A DNA stretch of 64,000 nucleotides from NCBI GenBank assembly GCA_000727475.1, contig KL647292.1, forward strand, positions 1,005,424 through 1,069,423, given 5' to 3'. Source of the DNA: Sarcocystis neurona (lineage: Eukaryota; Apicomplexa; Conoidasida; Eucoccidiorida; Sarcocystidae). A program made the position numbers and the translations under genes. This document shows positions 11,161-22,156 of the stretch, piece after piece. The stretch's first letter is position 1. Every line of letters begins with the position of its first letter. The notes beneath the pieces were generated by a model that was not told the DNA's origin, made no database searches, and worked only from the letters and a program-made list of their open reading frames with translations.

Positions 11161-13664
11161 ATACAGATTGTGCTTCTTAAGCGGGTATGCGGAAGGCCCC
11201 GCTGTACAATTGTACATTGTTGGACAGCAGGCACAGCACAAGTGGAAAAAAGTGTTGCAGACAGGCTTGTCGGGATGCAGAATAGTTGGCGGAGTCAGGC
11301 GTCAAGCCTGGAGTAAGAATTTAGGTTTGAGTCATTTCCGTGCAAGTGTTGTACGAGAAGTCGGAAACGTGCCAGTTGTTGGCTAGACAGGTCTAGCAAA
11401 GACTCCCAAAATCCACCAAATCTAACAGAAAAACGCAGAAAAGCGACTGCGACTGCGGAACACCATTCGCGGATTATAACGAACTGTCATTCATCACCTA
11501 AATATTTCGAGAGACGACTGAATACATATCCATCCTTCTCCGTCCAGGGGTTCGCGTTCACGTGGTTCCACGTGTATTGCTTCTTTAACACTTAATGGCC
11601 ACTTTTAAATGCGGTGACAACACGTGTTACATCTGTGAGCCGCAATACAGAAACGCAGTGCGCAGACAAGGTGGTGTACTTCCTGTTAAGTCGTGAGTTA
11701 TTTCCCTCCACAAACCATTGCCCGTTCATCAACAGCAAGTGATTCCACTGTTATATCTAGTTAGACGAATGGCTTACAACGTTGCATTCACCAGACAGTA
11801 TTCTTGCCCGATCTGGCCGACGGATACCACTAGCGGGCCGTTCTTTGTGATCGGCATTCATCACCATGTTAATCTAATAAGCCACTGCCATAGCATTGAC
11901 TGCGATCACATTACCTGCTTGAGAGCTGCACTTCCCTCCGTACGCGCGTTATAAGGAGAAACGTCTGCGTTCTTCGTGAGGGGACGTCCCCCACAATTTC
12001 TGAAAATGGAACGCGCCCATCCCGCGCCGCCTTCATGAGTTTACAATCTGCGCGTCGGGCAGTCCTAGAGCTGGCGTACGCCGGTGATGTGGTGCGTGCT
12101 GCACGCAGAACAGGAAGTTGTGTCACGGACGGGTCTGCGGGCACATGACACACGAGGCCAATCACAGTAGTCTCCTTCCAGCTCAGTTCCGACAGGTTGT
12201 CCGTCCGGGCCGGTAACAAGCTTCGCGAGCCTTTGAATATGAAGAGGAACTCTGTCTGGTTAATCTAGAACAGATCTACACTGCAACTTTTGGCGGATTA
12301 AGACTACTGTAAACCTAGGGCTCCAGCAGCGTCACCCCGCTGCGAGAAACCGCCTCAACCACAGGACCTGGCGGACTGCCCCTGCGGCCATATACATGGA
12401 CATTCGTTGATCGCTTTCTGTTGAAAACGCTGTCTACTGCACCTTTTCCGAGGTGCCTCGTGACGAGGCCCGCCTACGGAAAGACACCCGCCGCATGCGC
12501 CCCGTGCTTTACTGCAGTGCGCTCTAAGCCGTTTCGGCTGTCTCGTTACCTGGATTTTGCTCCCTCACGTCGGCTCCTTACCTGAGCGCCCGCTCGTTCT
12601 GGATTCATATGAGCAGCGAGCAGAATGACACTGTTTCCATTACTTGCTGCTACTCCTGTATGTGATCAAAGTTTTTATGGTGAACAGTGCCTGTTTACTA
12701 CTGTGGGGCCGCCAACGCAGTTCTTCAGACAGAATCACTCTGTCATACCTATCGCCTCCGAAATCTCTTGATGTATACCAGATGTCTGTGCTCGTTTACG
12801 CATACCCTACAGTGAGCCATTCACTGTTTTACTGCACAGCAGCTAATACTCACCGTCGTCGTGTTACTTTGTACCTCAGACCTGTTCAGTATGCAGCGCA
12901 CGAATGCCGCCACATGCATCAGGACACAAGTCTGCCCTTCTTGACACGGCCACGTAAAGAAACGAAATGCGATCAAGCGCAGCTCTTAGAAGCACCCCCC
13001 TGCCACGACAACGAGTGAGCCTCTGTCGTTATCGTCGTCACCATCATCAGCATTAGCAGCATTGCTGCCGAGTGTTCTGTATGACGGTGACCTTCGTCAA
13101 AAAGAAGATGTCTACTTGCCACACGCGTGCCAGACGATTCCGACGACACGCCCCTCGCTATATAAAAAGTGTTTCACGGCCGAAAAGAGTACCGTCACTT
13201 TGAGTATACAGTTACCAGCGTGACTCTAGCATAGCGCGACAACGCTCTGAACTACTGTGCCACCTTCAGGCCGCGACACGGGCCACGACGCGCACGCCAG
13301 TAAGGTGTGTCACCGTTCGCCATAAGCTTGGAGGAAGCAGCCTGATACACGAACGCAGACAAAGACACGGGAGCCCACGCCTTCAAAGGGGAGGAGCAAT
13401 CTAATCAGCGACGTGTGTCTCACATTCGACTACAGTTCTGTCCCCTAATGTCGATTATCTTCGTGAGCGTAAGAAAGCTGTAAATGTTTGTCGGTGCCAC
13501 GCGAAAGAATGTTTTGAGTGTGGTCAAGCGGTGCCCTTCGAGCTGAAACGGGCTCACTTTTGGCCTTTCAGAAAGAGGCTTTGCCGCTGACCGTGAAAAA
13601 TTCTTTTTTGTGGCACAAATAGCTGCCGCTACTACTCCCATTCTGAGACGCGTGATTAAGGACG
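10274..13664. other. Intergenic stretch, microsatellite but no supportable gene
   Basis: Open frames are short and lack domain signals. The only distinct structure is the TG tract at 11122-11157, annotated separately. The plus-strand frame at 12644-13018 starts with a hydrophobic stretch but the rest is not protein-like. Confidence 0.35.
11122..11157. repeat. TG dinucleotide microsatellite
   Basis: About 17 consecutive TG units, ending in TGCGTG. Pure enough to be length-variable between isolates. Confidence 0.95.
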
Positions 13665-13859
13665 ATGGACTTCTGGTTGCTTCTTTTCCAGCTCGCTCTA
13701 ATTCTGCTTCGCGTCTACCGTCATGTACGTCGACTGCGTGCACCACCGCCTCCCCCGGTCCTCCCTCCGGTAAACATGAATCCACCCGGTGGTGTGGCCC
13801 AGCTTCTACAATTGGAAGAAGAACGACAACGGCGTCGACTTTCGCGCCGGTATGGGTAA
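13665..13859 (+). CDS. Small putative membrane-anchored protein (or first exon of one)
   Basis: Open frame of 64 residues. Residues 1-18 are strongly hydrophobic (MDFWLLLFQLALILLRVY), followed by a basic patch, a run of five prolines, and a Gln/Glu/Arg-rich C-terminus that could be helical. This is a type II anchor or uncleaved signal layout. The frame ends GGG-TAA, but the same bases read GG|GTAAGC, a good 5' splice site, so the ORF may be a first exon continuing to the right. I do not recognise a family. Other frames overlap it on both strands (13420-13866 minus, 13610-13882 plus) but look less protein-like. Confidence 0.35.
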   Translation: MDFWLLLFQLALILLRVYRHVRRLRAPPPPPVLPPVNMNPPGGVAQLLQLEEERQRRRLSRRYG

Positions 13860-13865
13860 GCATCA

Positions 13866-15319
13866 CGGCCCGAATTCAATAAACCTAGAACCAACCACCA
13901 AGAAACACCGCGTTACTGTCTAACTGGTTCGACGTCCTTCTGCACCTGTGCACCTTTCGGAATGTCAAACAGCGGCAAGACTCAAGTGCACGACGCAGAA
14001 CATGTCAACAGATGTTTTTTGATGGCTTGGTCCGCGAGGGGTTGTCAAACACACTTTTTCGACTCTCTTGGGCTCGCAGAGCACTGTGTTTCGGCAGCCC
14101 GACACAGTTACAACGATCGCGTTCGTTCACAGAGGCGGCTGAAACTTAGTCTGATTCTCTACTGTACCACGGACACAAAACAGGATTTCGGCTAAAGAGG
14201 ATTTACTCTGCGTCGGCGTTTCGAATAGAAAGTTTACACTAGCACGACGGGAAGTGTTTGTGGAACCAACCATGCGCTTCAGCCGTCGTACCGGTTTAAC
14301 AGATGCCTAAGACACTAAAAAGCTCAGCACTGGACCGCACCTTGTCTGGCCAGCAAAACATAAATTAGAAGAACATTACAAGGGTCGTCTGCGTTGCGGT
14401 TTCGCGCATCGCTTGGAGAAAGGCAGACTTACAAATTTTTCGGGGATATGCTTGGAGTAGCTGAGAGCGTCTCTCAATCCATGTAGGTGGTTTATCATAC
14501 ACTGAGCTGCATATGCAGGCTAGGACACTTTCCCCAGAAGTGGAGGTCTCGTTTTTATTTGGCACCTGCAGATGGTGAGAGCACGAGCGAGACAGTAGCG
14601 CATCAGCGAATGTCCGGCTGAGACGTGCAGCGAGAAAAAGTAGACGGTTTCTCTCGTCCACTAATGTTCCTGAAGTAGACAGGGATCATGCCTCACCACT
14701 GCTTGAGCGTCAGCGGGTACATTTTTGTGCAGAAGACTCGAGGCTTCCCTTCAAAGTCATCTTTCCACTTTACCGCGCCCCACCCAATACTACTAGAACT
14801 ACTACTACTACTATTTGAGCCGTTCCGGTGGAAGCCATTTGTCGAAGTGCTCTTGTCCGTACACAGTGCACACATCGCTTCTTGCAGTGTGTCAGGGTGC
14901 CTTGGATGTGGGAGGGGATGGATCTTACATACTCCATAAAAAAAGTTGCGTTCTCCAAGCTAGGCTAGAAGACAGTTCTGCTCAGGCGTGTTCAAGTGGG
15001 TGCCCCTTCCCCCTACGACCAGTAGAAGACGTACAGTGCCGATACGTTCACTGCTCTCTGCAAGTGTAACGACGACAAACCTGCAACAGATGCTTCCTCC
15101 CCGTAAACACTGGCTTTTAAAAAGAGACGTTCGGTAGTCTCATGAGCAAACAGACGGTCCCAGTCTAACGCTGTCAACAAATGCATTCGGCCTACTTTCC
15201 AGAACAACACACCGTGAGGTCCTGCCCCCGTGTATAGCTAGTGGTGGCTTGAGCCGGACGGCCCCGTGCCAGTATATTGCGTTATGCACAAACTACACTG
15301 CAGAACTTCCTTTTTCCCT
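13866..15319. other. Intergenic stretch, nothing recognised
   Basis: A short (ACT)-type triplet run occurs near 14790-14812. Open frames up to about 98 residues exist on both strands without domain signals or consistent splice sites. Confidence 0.3.
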
Positions 15320-15405
15320 GTAGTTCCGCGTTACTGCTCGTAAATAGGTAGCAAACTGCTGCGTAGTTCCGCGTTACTGCTCGTAAATAGGTAGCAAACT
15401 GCTAC
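15320..15405. repeat. Near-perfect direct tandem duplication, 43-bp unit
   Basis: The unit starting GTAGTTCCGCGTTACTGC at 15320 is repeated from 15363 with almost no change, so the duplication is recent. It lies in non-coding sequence and neither copy is part of a convincing frame. Confidence 0.95.
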
Positions 15406-17040
15406 GTAGAAATACCAGCTGGAGGTCGAAGGGAGCTCACGCACACTGGACTTTACGATACAGAGAACGAATAGTAAAGCGGTATTTGCTGCACACGGAG
15501 GCCAAAGGCGGAGCATTTCTTCAGCCAGGGATGAAGTTTTTTAATCCCACAGGTGCGCGTGCTTTTCCTGAGAGACCACTGAGGCCTAAACAGTACACAA
15601 GAATCTGGGGGATGATACAGAATTTTCTCGCTGAAGAACGTAGAATGCACTCGCAGCTACATAGCACGTATCCAATCCTGCGTACAACTCGATACCCGCT
15701 TTAAAATTTTAGAGATGATAATGCCCAGTTCGGTCGGCACACCTCGTGCCTAACGGGGACAGATTTGGGGGCTACAACCCAGAGACCACACGGAAAAAGA
15801 AATTTCACGAAGCCGATTTCGGAATAAGGCTAAGAGTTCACCTCTGCTCTGTCGCGTCGGCCCGCTCGGAGCTCCGCGCTAACATGCGTGACATCTACAG
15901 ATAAAGCATACTGTTTCCTTTGGATTTGCTTTAGTGCCCACATCTCCGTACAGATGTCCTGAGGAGTCTTTTCAAAGGCGTGTTCGCAGCGAGTGTACCT
16001 CTGAAGGCTTACTAATAAGTACTACAAGGAATGCGCCTTCTTTGCACGGACGTAAGTCACGCGAAAGAGTGCGGCAATTCTTCTTCTGCTATTCCTGGTG
16101 GCAGCGGATCTCAACACCTAAAATTCAACGAAATGTTAACAGCACATGATCCCAATCATAGCTGTACGCAGGTAACGGCTCGAATTCAGGTGAGAACGAG
16201 CAACTCAAGAAGCGGATCAAACGCGGCTGGTCGTGTTGAAACGCATTACGCACAGGAAGGCTATTTCACGGTCCTGCGATGCTTCCGCGGCACTGCAACA
16301 TTTTGATCACCACCTACAATTTGCGGAAGGATTGTCTGCGGGGAAAACAATCTGTCGCACATGCAGCTGGTGGAGGAAACTGTGAGAGCGCTACACCCAC
16401 CCAGCAGCAGGCTTTCTGGGATACCCCTGAGAATGCATTATAAAAATAAAGTGGTGGACTGTATCATTGGTGAATGCAACCGCCGTTCCGCGTGCTGCGC
16501 AAAGCTAGCACACCGAAGCGAGGGGTTAGCTCTGAGAGTTGACGTATGTGTTTGAGACACATTCGCGCGCCCAGTTGCCACTACCCTCTCCGCCCTTACC
16601 CCAACGCAAAGAAACACAGGAAATCAGACAGGCAGCAATTCCGGAGTTTTGTCACATACGCGTCTTGTCACCAGAGGCAGCAGCGGCGGCTGGAGTCTAC
16701 TGCACAACGCTCTCAAGACAACCCGCCGCTACTTCCGTGTTCACAGCAGCAACAGTTCTTGACAGTGCGAATCCGTGGTAACTTGGCTAGCTGTGCCTGG
16801 CTTCTCTCGACATAAGAAGCTGAGCAGCGCACCGGGGGGAGGTCCAACTGCGGAGAACAACCGTCTCGCGGTAGGAAGGTGGAGGCGGCTCAGTCGCTAT
16901 TGTCACGAAACTGTAGGTCCTCTTGGTTGTTGTACACTTCGTGCCCGCCTCCGTTTACAGGACCTCATCCGCCACGTTGAACTGGCCTGCGGCGGCGCTT
17001 CCGCCGGGTCGTACGATTCGTCATGTAGACCTATTTTCTT
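15406..17040. other. Sparse region with weak plus-strand exon candidates
   Basis: A CAG-rich segment at 16675-16777 is bounded by a plausible acceptor (CACCAG) and donor (GTG|GTAACT) on the plus strand and is open in one frame. A second GC-rich segment beginning at 16961 follows a pyrimidine-rich acceptor. Their phases do not join directly, so I cannot build a gene; they may be exons of an unidentified plus-strand gene or chance. Confidence 0.2.
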
Positions 17041-17220
17041 TCGATTTTCTCGCGACCTGTCACAGACAACATTCTCTGAAAACCTTCACACATATGAAGT
17101 GACAGTTCACAAGGCAGAAGTCAAGATACTGCGACTTTCTCGCGGCCTGTCATAGACAACTTTCTGTGAAAACCTTCGCACATATGAAGCAACACTTCAC
17201 AAGGCACAAGTCAAGATACT
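17041..17220. repeat. Direct tandem duplication, 90-bp unit
   Basis: TTTCTCGCG-CCTGTCA-AGACAAC recurs with a 90-bp spacing (CGCGACCTGT at 17051, CGCGGCCTGT at 17141), followed in each copy by GAAAACCTTC-CACATATGAAG, CTTCACAAGGCA or GTTCACAAGGCA, and AAGTCAAGATACTG. About 85-90 percent identity by eye. A plus-strand frame runs through copy 1 only. Confidence 0.9.
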
Positions 17221-18114
17221 GCAAACTGCGTGGCAGTGACACCAGGAAGGAAATGCGTTGCAGCGAGGGGCAAGAAATTGGCTGGAGAGAAATGTGTGTT
17301 GCGACGGTATGACTGCTGTGGGGTTGGAAACTAGCACACACTGTTTCTGATGTCGCATCCTCACGCAGTGCAAGAGTATTTGCGGACTTTCTGTCTTTTG
17401 CACACATTAGGGTCCGCGGCGACAGTGACGTCGAGACACTGCGGCGGCAATTGACTCGTGCGGCACACAGGGGTTCTGCTCGCTAACGTCTATTCAGAGC
17501 ACTTCGTACCAATAAACGTATGCAATGTATTGGTTAATGTTCAGTCCAGTCCTTGCTAGCACAACGTTCGGCAGCCATATCAGCCGGCAGCAAGTCCGCG
17601 GTTGCTGACCACATCTGCCTTCAGCGACGACAGAAGAGCTGCCACCTTAATCGCAGTAGACTGTGCGCAGTCTCTAACGCTGATCGAATACGTTGCCGTT
17701 GAGGCGTGAACTGCGCACACCTCTGTTCCCCAGCTCGGCCAACAGGGACTTTCGCCTGAAATCATACAAAGATGTCGTTGCTTTCTTGCATACATTGCAA
17801 ACACAGGAAATTCTTGAAGCACACACCTAAGAAAGGCAAGAGTATTGCAGCTGGGTTCATTCTTTCGTGCAAAAAAGTGTTTTTCCCTTTTATCTGACAC
17901 GGTTTGAGCAGTTTTCCTGAGGGGGAATTTTCTTTAACGAAAAATCCTAGGCTCGTAGCAGGTATTTGCGAAGCCATCCTGAGGACTTTTAATTCGCGCA
18001 CTTACTGATGTTGCTCATAAATGAACACACACCCTAGCACACTAGAAGACGAAGGCGCTGGTAACTAGCCAAAATGTGCCTCCTGTCTGACAATCGCAGC
18101 AGTCCGGGTGTCAC
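17221..18114. other. Non-coding stretch, nothing recognised
   Basis: Minus-strand frames at 17150-17407, 17580-17900 and 17762-18001 are open but have no domain signal. No repeats beyond the 90-bp duplication just before it. Confidence 0.3.
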
Positions 18115-18304
18115 CTGCATACCCGTGCGACGCACGCAACGAGTCCGCTGGAAACGTTGACGAGAGTCGCACAACGACGGCTCCCCAGAAACTGGCGCAG
18201 CTCTGGCACGTGTTTTCACGATCGACGACCATATGTTCACTAGGATGCTTCTGGTCCTCGACCGGTGGCCACAGTTTGTCTTTGAAGGGGGAAATCAGCC
18301 ACAT
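18115..18304 (-). CDS. Possible single exon of an unidentified minus-strand gene
   Basis: A minus-strand segment opens after a CAG acceptor with ATG and is open for 63 codons to a GCAG|GTGACA donor-like site. Its composition is protein-like (mixed charged, Trp, two Cys), but a plus-strand frame across the same bases is also open and I see no neighbouring exon to join it to. Treat as a weak candidate only. Confidence 0.22.
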
Positions 18305-20740
18305 CTGTCACAGGTAAACTCGAACAGGACGACACGCAGTCCGGATGCACTCTCACTGCAATTCTGCCTGCATTGAGCAAAGAGGCTTTTTCGAGGACAT
18401 TTACTCGTCTTTCTTCTGTACACTTAATGGAGAAAAGCCAAGTGTTCCTCGGGCATTTTCGAGAAATCGAGTGTTCTGCCGCCGCCGCCTTGGCGCTGTC
18501 TCAGAAAGTAGACGCAGTAACAAAACCTAGAGAAGAAATACAGTAATGAACCGGAGTCCACGAAGAAGAGGCACAGCATATACAGCAGCTGATGCAACAC
18601 TTTTAGAAAACGACGTTGTGGGCTGGGGCTAGCCTGTGTAGCTGAAGCACGACTAAGAAGCGCGGCCTTCTACAGTGACGGAAGTGCACTACAGGAGTCT
18701 CAGGACGGCATAGCACTGCATCCAATAACCGAAATGCTCCTGTTCAGGCGAATCTCTAACACAGCGCAACTAGATGAGATTGGTGTATCTGGGTCTGCAC
18801 TCAACTGTTCTTCTTTGCATCCGGTAAGCAGGGGCGTAATGCTCTCGAAACAGATAAAGATGAACAGCGCAGGTGTTGACTGGAACTATAGTTCTGCAGA
18901 CTCAACAGTGCTGCGTTCCTGTTGTGCACGCTGTGTAGGATCACCTACACAGATGTGCGACAACACCCAGTCAGGACAGCCTCACGACGTTGTGCTCCCG
19001 ACTTCTCGCTTCGCCTTTGCGCCTAGGTGGATGTTTTGTCACCGCCGGCAATACCTAATTTTCGTCGGCCTCGAAAGTTACCTGTCGGAGTCGCGACAGA
19101 ATATCAGTGCAGCGTGTACGCTACTCAGTATCCCATCTTGCGAGCTCGTGCGTTCAAAGAATAACTAAACGCTAAGCTTCGCGTAATGACTGCCTCTTAC
19201 TGGCTGGCCCCTGGACAGGAGTGGTAGAGGCAGCCACGTGGCAGCGCCAGCGGACGGTTGGGGACACATACCGTAGCCTGCAGCAGACCATATAAACCTG
19301 CGGATGTATGCCTCTTGTTTCGTACAGAAAAGAGGCTTCACGAACACTTCTTGGGGACATCGCCTATGCGTAGCAGGAACACGCGTCCCCGCACTGCAGG
19401 TACAGGTTGGTTGCTGTCCTTTCCCCATATGTAAACAATTTCTCTTTCCATCGTTGCCCGTCCCCTGGGGCGCGGGGGCTGTCATTTGATAGGTGTGGCG
19501 ACACATTGTGGGACGTACATAGATTAACAGTCTATGCATGTGCTACGCAGGACCACCCTGCGTTTTCGTCACCTGCTCGACGGTGAGGCCGCTCTCACAC
19601 TGACCACCTGCGCCGACGATGTCATCACAATGTGTAATTTTAAACTCTTTAAGCGCTACACTACATCATTACGCACCTCTCGACCGTGCATACAACAGCG
19701 CATCGCACACGCTGGCAGCACGAGGTGTTTTGCCAGAATCCACATAGTATGCCTCTGTGGTCCATGCCTTCCATATGCGGAGGGCTCGCCGCCAGTCAAG
19801 CACACTCGTGCACCGGTGACCAGTTATCACACGCACACCCTCATCATCTCCACTGGCTCTCTTTCTTCTCTGTGTGTATGCTCCCGGATCGCAATGGCGC
19901 CTAAAAGGGACTTCATGCCGACACAACTCTGTGGGTCGTGGTCTCATTCATTTCTGTTTCCGCGCTTGCCTTCACCTTGGACAAGCGTGCGAGGGAGAAA
20001 CAAAATGGAGCTTATAGTGCCGGCAGAGATGACACGAGGAGAAATCCAACCAGCAACTCCGATTTGATGGAATCCATTGTATGTTTTTTCATCGCGATGC
20101 TAGCTGCTGGCCGCACTTGGAGCCACGAAGCGCCAACGCGGACCCCCCCACCAACTTTCTTCTCAGACCAAAAGGAGTTAAGAAGAAAATAGAAGAAACA
20201 GCCTTCATATCGACCGGAGCGACTCCGTGTTGTCGACTCTCTATACTGGGTTGTGAGTGTTTGTCCGCCCCCCGACACCGGCTGTGTGGTGAACAACGCG
20301 GGTTTTTGGTCGTATAGTGTATACGAGTGGCCATCCTAGTCAAACGCCTACCCTATTCCTACCATTCTATCGAGTAAAACAATGAGACACAGTCTGTTCC
20401 CCTAGGCAGGATCACGAGACAGTGCATCCGGGCACACCCAGGTGTCCGGCTTGTTTAGATTTTGCTTCAATGCATTTTATGGCACAGAGTTTCCGTTGCT
20501 GCCTGTCCTTTTTGGTACGTAAGTACTTCACGGGGAACAACAGAATGACATCAGAAGCGCGCGGCAGACAATATTTTCAAATGCCTTGGCTCTGTGTCGT
20601 CGGACGGAGTAGCCTGGCCCCACTCTTTATCCCGTAGCTCGGCTAATGTATCAAGTCGCTTTAACCAGTCCTAAAGCCACACTGGCAACTTCTCCGTCCA
20701 CACCAGAAATCTATGAAGGTAGCATTTCGGGGGAACTTAC
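18305..20740. other. Sparse region, weak frames only
   Basis: The plus-strand frame at 18734-19168 (144 residues) and minus-strand frames at 19165-19539 and 19669-19947 are open without recognisable motifs. The last could contain a 3' exon of the gene candidate to its right, but no phase-consistent join was found. Confidence 0.25.
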
Positions 20741-21094
20741 AGACAGACAGGTTTGCCCAGAATGGCCACGCCATCCCGAAACTTCCAGACGCACTGTGTA
20801 GCTGCTCCAGACGTTCGGTAAGTCTGCAAGTGCAACTCCGTGTTGGCCACCGACGTACCAGTGAATTGCCTTCGCCGTCTCTCAAATGCGACTCCTTCCA
20901 AGACGCTGGAGAGTTTGTTCAAGAGCTTCACACGACCTGCTTAGGACAAAGTTTGTGAGCTGACACGACTTTCTTTAAGGTGCAGCCGCAAAAGCGTCAC
21001 CTGGAACAGCCGTTTGGTAGTGGCAAGAAGCTCCTCGGCAGGTGCCCCGTCGCTTGCGCGCTTTGCGGCGCGCGCCTCTGTGCAGCAGGAGGCG
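20741..21094 (-). CDS. Candidate multi-exon minus-strand gene fragment, function unknown
   Basis: Two small segments join with consistent phase: 20936-20859 (acceptor CTAAGCAG, donor ACTG|GTACGT) and 20793-20741 (acceptor CTACACAG, donor TCT|GTAAGT). Together they read a basic helix-like piece (VKLLNKLSSVLEGVAFERR, then RRQF) followed by a short Gly/Trp-containing piece. A GC-rich segment just upstream (to about 21,094, donor CCAG|GTGACG) could be the preceding exon. No domain is recognisable. It lies about 700 bp beyond the helicase stop on the same strand, so it would be a separate gene. Confidence 0.3.
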
Positions 21095-21788
21095 AGATTC
21101 GTGGCTGGCGCGTGGAGTGTGTCTCCCATACAGCATGTCTCAGTCCTCCTTCGGCGCACAGCTCAGGCGGTTGCTAATTGTAGGTTTGATGTACTGTAGC
21201 ACCTTTAGCAGCACAGGGAGGTCAGCTGCGCAGCAGATATATTTGCTGTGCGTTGAGGCATACATCCACTTAAACGTCTATATAAACGGGGCGAATAAGC
21301 GTTGCGGGGGTGCTGCGTAGATGCGTCGCGTCGTCAACAGTGGAACTAGCTTCACGCCCGTTCACAGCACTGGTCAGTACATGGACGCATGGACGCTGAA
21401 TGCCAGAATAGTTACACGGGACTTCGACCACTCCGAGTTTTTGCAGCCGCCCCTTCTGACCAGAATACCGACTTAACACTTCAGTGGATAATGGTGGCCA
21501 CGTGAAGTGGCTGGTTTAGCCCCGTAGCTCCACCTGGTCAATCTGGACAAAAAGCCACGGGCTTCTCAACAAAATCCGGTGCCGAACACCGGACACCAGA
21601 TCCGCATTTTCTGATAAAACGCCCTGAGTCTGCAGTGCCTTCACTCAGCACTGAAGAAACTCACAGTCAATTTCTCTCCTATTCTTCACATTAGTCCCCG
21701 TCAGCAACGAAGAACAAGTAGTACGGTTTTGTTTCCACTCGTCGCAACGCGTGTAGTTTCAAAATATTAAGTGCGAAGGCACACACTT
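21095..21788. other. Sequence downstream of the helicase stop codon
   Basis: Probably the helicase 3' UTR and the spacer to the next candidate. A minus-strand frame at 21270-21479 is open for 69 codons but cannot be placed. No RNA gene or repeat was seen. Confidence 0.35.
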
Positions 21789-22156
21789 TTACAGACGGTG
21801 ACCTTCAAACTCTACGAGCCTCTTCACCAAATCCACGAGCTCATTCCTAAGGTCATTCCCCATCTTCCCTGAAAAAATGCTTTCTTGTCCACATTCCCCG
21901 CAGAAGCCTCTGCTGTCACCCATACGGTGCAGAGGTGAGCACTCTCCGGCAGGAGATAGCGTACCGTTCCACTGAGAAAGTGTACAGGCTTTTTCGCGAA
22001 TGCGTTTCATGGTCTCCTGCATGTACACTTCCAAGAGAAGGTAAAACAAGGCTTTTAGACTCTTCAGATACGTGCCAATCAGACCAGGACATCGCAGCTG
22101 AATCCAGTCATCTAGATATAGAATCCCCCTGCCACCATCAACTCGAAGACCGCAGC
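21789..22156 (-). CDS. Helicase exon 19 (C-terminus)
   Basis: Opens CGLRVDGGRGILYLDDWIQL after GATGCAG and ends with DLVKRLVEFEGHRL and a TAA at 21789. Matches the final 'l-vD-wi-f-....a-ll-eLR--ld-lL--k-......eiv--i--LL' segment of the family. Phase agrees with exon 18. Confidence 0.92.

Noticed and set aside
16675..17063. Possible plus-strand exons with CAG-rich and GC-rich content
   Set aside because: Individual splice sites are plausible but the two segments do not share a phase and no domain is recognisable, so no gene was called.
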